This document shows positions 61,618 to 64,000 of a stretch of DNA of 64,000 nucleotides, piece after piece. Numbering within the stretch: the first letter of the stretch is position 1; each line of letters opens with the position of its first letter. The notes under the pieces were generated by a model. It made no database searches. It had not been told where the DNA came from and saw only the letters and a program-made list of their open reading frames with translations. Source of the DNA: Actibacterium sp. XHP0104. GTDB lineage: Bacteria > Pseudomonadota > Alphaproteobacteria > Rhodobacterales > Rhodobacteraceae. The stretch lies in assembly GCF_025751515.1 (NCBI RefSeq), contig NZ_JAOWLE010000010.1, positions 1-64,000 of the forward strand, given 5' to 3'. Made by a program: the position numbers and the translations under genes.

Positions 61618-62480
61618 TGCTTTTTGGCGCTGGCGCGGGCCGCCAGCGCAGCACCAGTCGTAATCAACATAGCCGCCAGAAAGAGGCTTGGGGTCGCGTC
61701 GGCAATACCCGACGCGACCAGTATCAATGTTGACAGCAAGGGCGCCGCATAGCTGGCCACGCCAAGCAGCTGAATATCGCCCTGTTTGACCCCGATATCC
61801 CACACGTAGAATGCCAGTCCGACCGGGCCCAGGCCCAGTGCGGCAATGGCAGCCCAGCCCATTGGTGCCGTCGGCCAGGCCGTGGTCTCAAAGGCCAGGT
61901 GCAGCGGCAGGGACAGCGCCGCCGTGGCCAGGCAGAACACCGTGACCGATGCGGTGGGAATCGCGCCCAGCCTGCGTGACAGCACCGAATAGGTCGCCCA
62001 GGTCAGCGCGCACAGGAAGGCCAGCGCATAGCCGGGCAGCGCCGTCTGGCTAAGGCCCGTGCCGCCGCGCAGGACGATCAGCGCCGCGCCGGCCAGCCCC
62101 AGAAGCCCGCCCAGCACATGGCCCGGCCGCAGGCGTTCGCCCGGCAGGAACCCTGACAACAGCACGATCAGCAAAGGCCAGAGATAGGCGATCAGCCCGG
62201 CCTCGGCCGCCGGGGCCAGGCGCAGAGCCGAGAAATACAGCGCGTGATAGCCAAATAGCCCCGCCGTGCCAAAGGCGTAGACCCGCCAGCCGATCCGCCG
62301 CAGTTGGCTCAGCCCGCCGCTGCGCACCGTCCAGACCAGGCCGCACACGCCCCCGATGGAAAAGCAGATCGCGTTCAGTTGCAGGGGCGGCACCGGCGCG
62401 CTGCCGACCGTGAACAGCGCGAGCAATGCCCAAAGCAGCACCGCCACAAACCCGATTGCCGTGGCGCGGCCGCGGGTCAC
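61608..62480 (-). CDS. EamA/DMT family transporter
   Basis: A 290-residue membrane protein with ten predicted helices in two EamA repeats (FVAVLLWALLALFTVGS and LIAYLWPLLIVLLSGFLPGE in the first; GYALAFLCALTWATYSVLSRRLG in the second). The family exports amino acids or metabolites. The GTG at 62480 overlaps the LysR stop (GTGA); a longer frame would run through the LysR gene. The regulator just upstream probably controls it. Confidence 0.85.
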   Translation of the reverse strand: MTRGRATAIGFVAVLLWALLALFTVGSAPVPPLQLNAICFSIGGVCGLVWTVRSGGLSQLRRIGWRVYAFGTAGLFGYHALYFSALRLAPAAEAGLIAYLWPLLIVLLSGFLPGERLRPGHVLGGLLGLAGAALIVLRGGTGLSQTALPGYALAFLCALTWATYSVLSRRLGAIPTASVTVFCLATAALSLPLHLAFETTAWPTAPMGWAAIAALGLGPVGLAFYVWDIGVKQGDIQLLGVASYAAPLLSTLILVASGIADATPSLFLAAMLITTGAALAARASAKKHQA

Positions 62481-63412
62481 GGGCGTATCTCGACGAAATG
62501 GCGCCCTTCGGCCAGGTGTTCCATCGCGGCGACCTCGGTTTTGATCCAGTCGAAAAAGGTTTTGATGTCGGGCCGGGTTTCCTGCCCTTTCGCGCACAGG
62601 AAACGGCATTCGGTCTGGTTCTGCAAGGCCAGCGGAAAGGGCGCCACCAGCTGCCCCGAGCGCAGCGCGTGCTGGGCCAAAGAGATGCGCCCCAGCACCA
62701 CCCCGGCGCCACTGATGGCGGCATCGATCGCGTGATCCGACTGCGAAAACCGGGGGCCGCCCGGTGCGGGGGCATGCAGGCCCTGATGGTGCATCCATTG
62801 CGCCCAGCCGATATCGGGGTTGGTGAGCACGATATCGTCTTGGTGCAGCAGGATCTCGTTCACCAGCATCTCGGGCGAGGTGCAGCGCGCGGCGATTTCC
62901 GGCGACATCATCGGCGTCATCCATTCCCGAAACAGAGTGTGGCAGAACAGGCCCGGGCTGGGATGAGAGGTAAAGCGCAGCGCCACGTCGACCTCGTCGC
63001 GGGTCAGGTCGACATAGGTGATGCTGGCCGAAAAGCGCAGCTCGATCTCGGGGTTGGCGCGGGCAAAATCGTAAAGCCGCGCCGCCAGCCATTTCGCCGT
63101 AAAGGCCGGTCCGGCGGTCACGATCAGAGGGTGATTGTTGTGCAGGTTGCGGGCGGCGCGCCAGGCGCGCGTCAACGCGGCAAAGCCGTCGGCCGCACCG
63201 GGGGCCAGTGTGCGCCCGGCCTCGGTCAGGGAAACGGCGCGATTGAGGCGGTTGAACAGCGGCTGGCCCAGATGTTCCTCTAGCGATTTTATCTGAAAGC
63301 TCAGCGCCGCCGGGGTGACGTTCAGCTCTGCGGCGGCCTTGGCAAAGCTCATGTGGCGCGCGGCTGCATCAAAGGCGCGCAAGGCCGTCAGAGGAGGCAG
63401 GCGGTCAGGCAT
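62477..63412 (-). CDS. LysR family transcriptional regulator (GcvA-like)
   Basis: A 311-residue LysR protein. The N-terminal HTH is LPPLTALRAFDAAARHMSFAKAAAELNVTPAALSFQIKSLE (residues about 5-45), seen in part as FAKAAAELNVTPAALSFQIK, followed by the linker helix and an effector-binding half with DVALRFTSHPSPG. GcvA-type members often regulate amino-acid or beta-lactamase genes; the coupled DMT exporter is the likely target here. The upstream AT-rich gap should hold the promoter. Confidence 0.9.
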   Translation of the reverse strand: MPDRLPPLTALRAFDAAARHMSFAKAAAELNVTPAALSFQIKSLEEHLGQPLFNRLNRAVSLTEAGRTLAPGAADGFAALTRAWRAARNLHNNHPLIVTAGPAFTAKWLAARLYDFARANPEIELRFSASITYVDLTRDEVDVALRFTSHPSPGLFCHTLFREWMTPMMSPEIAARCTSPEMLVNEILLHQDDIVLTNPDIGWAQWMHHQGLHAPAPGGPRFSQSDHAIDAAISGAGVVLGRISLAQHALRSGQLVAPFPLALQNQTECRFLCAKGQETRPDIKTFFDWIKTEVAAMEHLAEGRHFVEIRP

Positions 63413-63669
63413 ATCGGTTAAGTATTATTTAGGTGAAGGTGTCAGAAGTCTCGTTTGTCAGTTGATTTTATATGCCTCAACTTGAGCGCACAAGAAATTC
63501 TGATCTATGGAGTTGGCCATGTTCGAGGCGACCGCATCTGCCGATATCAAGCGGGCCCTGCAAGAGGGGCGGCGCCAGCGGGCGGCCGCATTCCGTTTGC
63601 TGTTATGCCGAACCTTTCCGAGCCGCGCGCGCAAGGCGCGAGGTTGCGGTCTGGCTGCGGCATAAGAAA
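63413..63669. other. gap between the LysR gene and phaB, with one doubtful small ORF
   Basis: Mostly unassigned. A 52-codon forward frame from the ATG at 63507 to the TAA at 63663-63665 encodes an Arg/Ala-rich peptide (FEATASADIKRALQEGRRQR after a short lead). An internal ATG at 63519 has GGAG about 7 bases before it. It has no known family and may not be expressed; the LysR promoter must also lie here. Confidence 0.35.
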
Positions 63670-63694
63670 AGGGCCGCCCTTGCGGGGCGGCCCT
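63670..63694. terminator. terminator of the phaB transcript (bidirectional)
   Basis: AGGGCCGCCC at 63670-63679 pairs exactly with GGGCGGCCCT at 63685-63694 across a TTGCG loop. On the reverse strand it is followed by TTTTCTTATG and on the forward strand by TGGATTTTT, so it can stop transcription both ways. Confidence 0.8.
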
Positions 63695-63716
63695 TGGATT
63701 TTTCCGGTAAGGCAGA

Positions 63717-64000
63717 TCAGCCGAAGAACTGAGCGCCGTTTGCCGAGATGGTCGAGCCGTTGATGAAGCCGGCGTCGTCGGAGGCCAGGAACACCACGCA
63801 GCGGGCGATCTCTTCGGGCTCGCCCAGGCGGCCGGCGGGGATCTGCGGGATGATGTTCTTGTTCAGCACGTCCTCGGGGATGGCACGCACCATTTCGGTG
63901 CCGATATAGCCGGGGCAGATGGCGTTGGCGGTGATGCCGGCGCGCGCGCCTTCCTGGGCCAGGCTGCGGACGATGCCGATGTCACCGGCCTTGGTGGCGG
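63717..64000 (-). CDS. phaB: acetoacetyl-CoA reductase (3' part, runs off the window)
   Basis: The last 93 codons of a short-chain dehydrogenase. Reading in from the edge gives ATKAGDIGIVRSLAQEGARA, then ITANAICPGYIGTEMVRAIP and NGAQFFG before the stop, which match PhaB of the PHB pathway: it reduces acetoacetyl-CoA to (R)-3-hydroxybutyryl-CoA with NADPH. The catalytic lysine in ATKAGD is visible, the tyrosine lies outside the window. The beginning, including nucleotide loop and start, is beyond 64000. A terminator follows the stop. Confidence 0.85.
   Translation of the reverse strand, partial: ATKAGDIGIVRSLAQEGARAGITANAICPGYIGTEMVRAIPEDVLNKNIIPQIPAGRLGEPEEIARCVVFLASDDAGFINGSTISANGAQFFG

Noticed and set aside
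61608-63092. 494-residue version of the DMT exporter
   Set aside because: The N-terminal 200 residues are out-of-frame translation of the LysR gene; the GTG at 62480 gives a normal ten-helix protein.

Overview
This 64 kb window is a piece of a high-GC alphaproteobacterial chromosome, most likely Rhodobacteraceae (Roseobacter group). The assignment is an inference from gene content and order: TRAP transporters, paired acyl-CoA dehydrogenases with ETF-ubiquinone oxidoreductase, a plant-type glutamate-cysteine ligase, a 44-residue aa3 oxidase subunit IV, the blocks uvrC-pgsA-moaD-moaE and plsY-pseudo-pyrC-pyrB, and a PHB-type acetoacetyl-CoA reductase at the right edge.

Layout. 0-4.5 kb: an initiator tRNA followed by a small accessory-looking island holding a QueC-like PP-loop protein, a frameshifted polysaccharide pyruvyltransferase, a sulfotransferase and a family 25 glycosyltransferase, which suggests decoration of a surface glycan. 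4.5-9.3 kb: an AraC regulator, an OsmC-like protein and a TRAP transporter operon with its own terminator. 9.4-17.1 kb: a TetR regulator and a CoA-dependent catabolic cluster (two adenylate-forming acyl-CoA ligases, two crotonases, one large acyl-CoA dehydrogenase), plausibly acting on the acid imported by the TRAP system. 17.1-19.9 kb: a sulfide:quinone-oxidoreductase-like operon with a divergent HTH regulator and a perfect palindrome between them. 20-26.3 kb: S49 peptidase, small zinc-ribbon-like protein, Ca/Na antiporter and a pteridine-reductase-like SDR, then uvrC-pgsA-moaD-moaE preceded by an AT-rich region with one perfect DnaA box.

26.4-39.9 kb: an OmpA-type envelope protein, ubiA, rsmE, gshA, two small membrane proteins with a GbsR/MarR-type regulator sharing an operator-like sequence, plsY, a catalytically degenerate dihydroorotase next to pyrB, a family-4-like uracil-DNA glycosylase, a phosphoesterase, a LysE exporter and moaB. 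40-54.7 kb: an RND efflux pair, a DsbD-like periplasmic protein, YqgE/AlgH, a Sua5-type tRNA modification enzyme, a second large acyl-CoA dehydrogenase with an MBL hydrolase, oxidase subunit IV, a lipoprotein, azlCD, mobA and greA. 54.9-64 kb: ETF-QO, a TPR protein, ispE, a polyprenyl diphosphate synthase, a DUF2007 protein with a TrmN6-like methyltransferase, a DUF465 protein, a DMT exporter with a LysR regulator, and the 3' part of phaB.

Most of the window is ordinary core metabolism. The less ordinary points are the QueC-like protein in the glycan island, the SQR operon with a degenerate Fe-S scaffold homologue, the shared palindromes of the GbsR-like regulator, the pseudo-dihydroorotase, and a glycosylase lacking most of the expected Fe-S cysteines. 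I found no CRISPR array, insertion sequence or intact phage. Functions are assigned by recognising motifs and overall protein character; no database search was possible.
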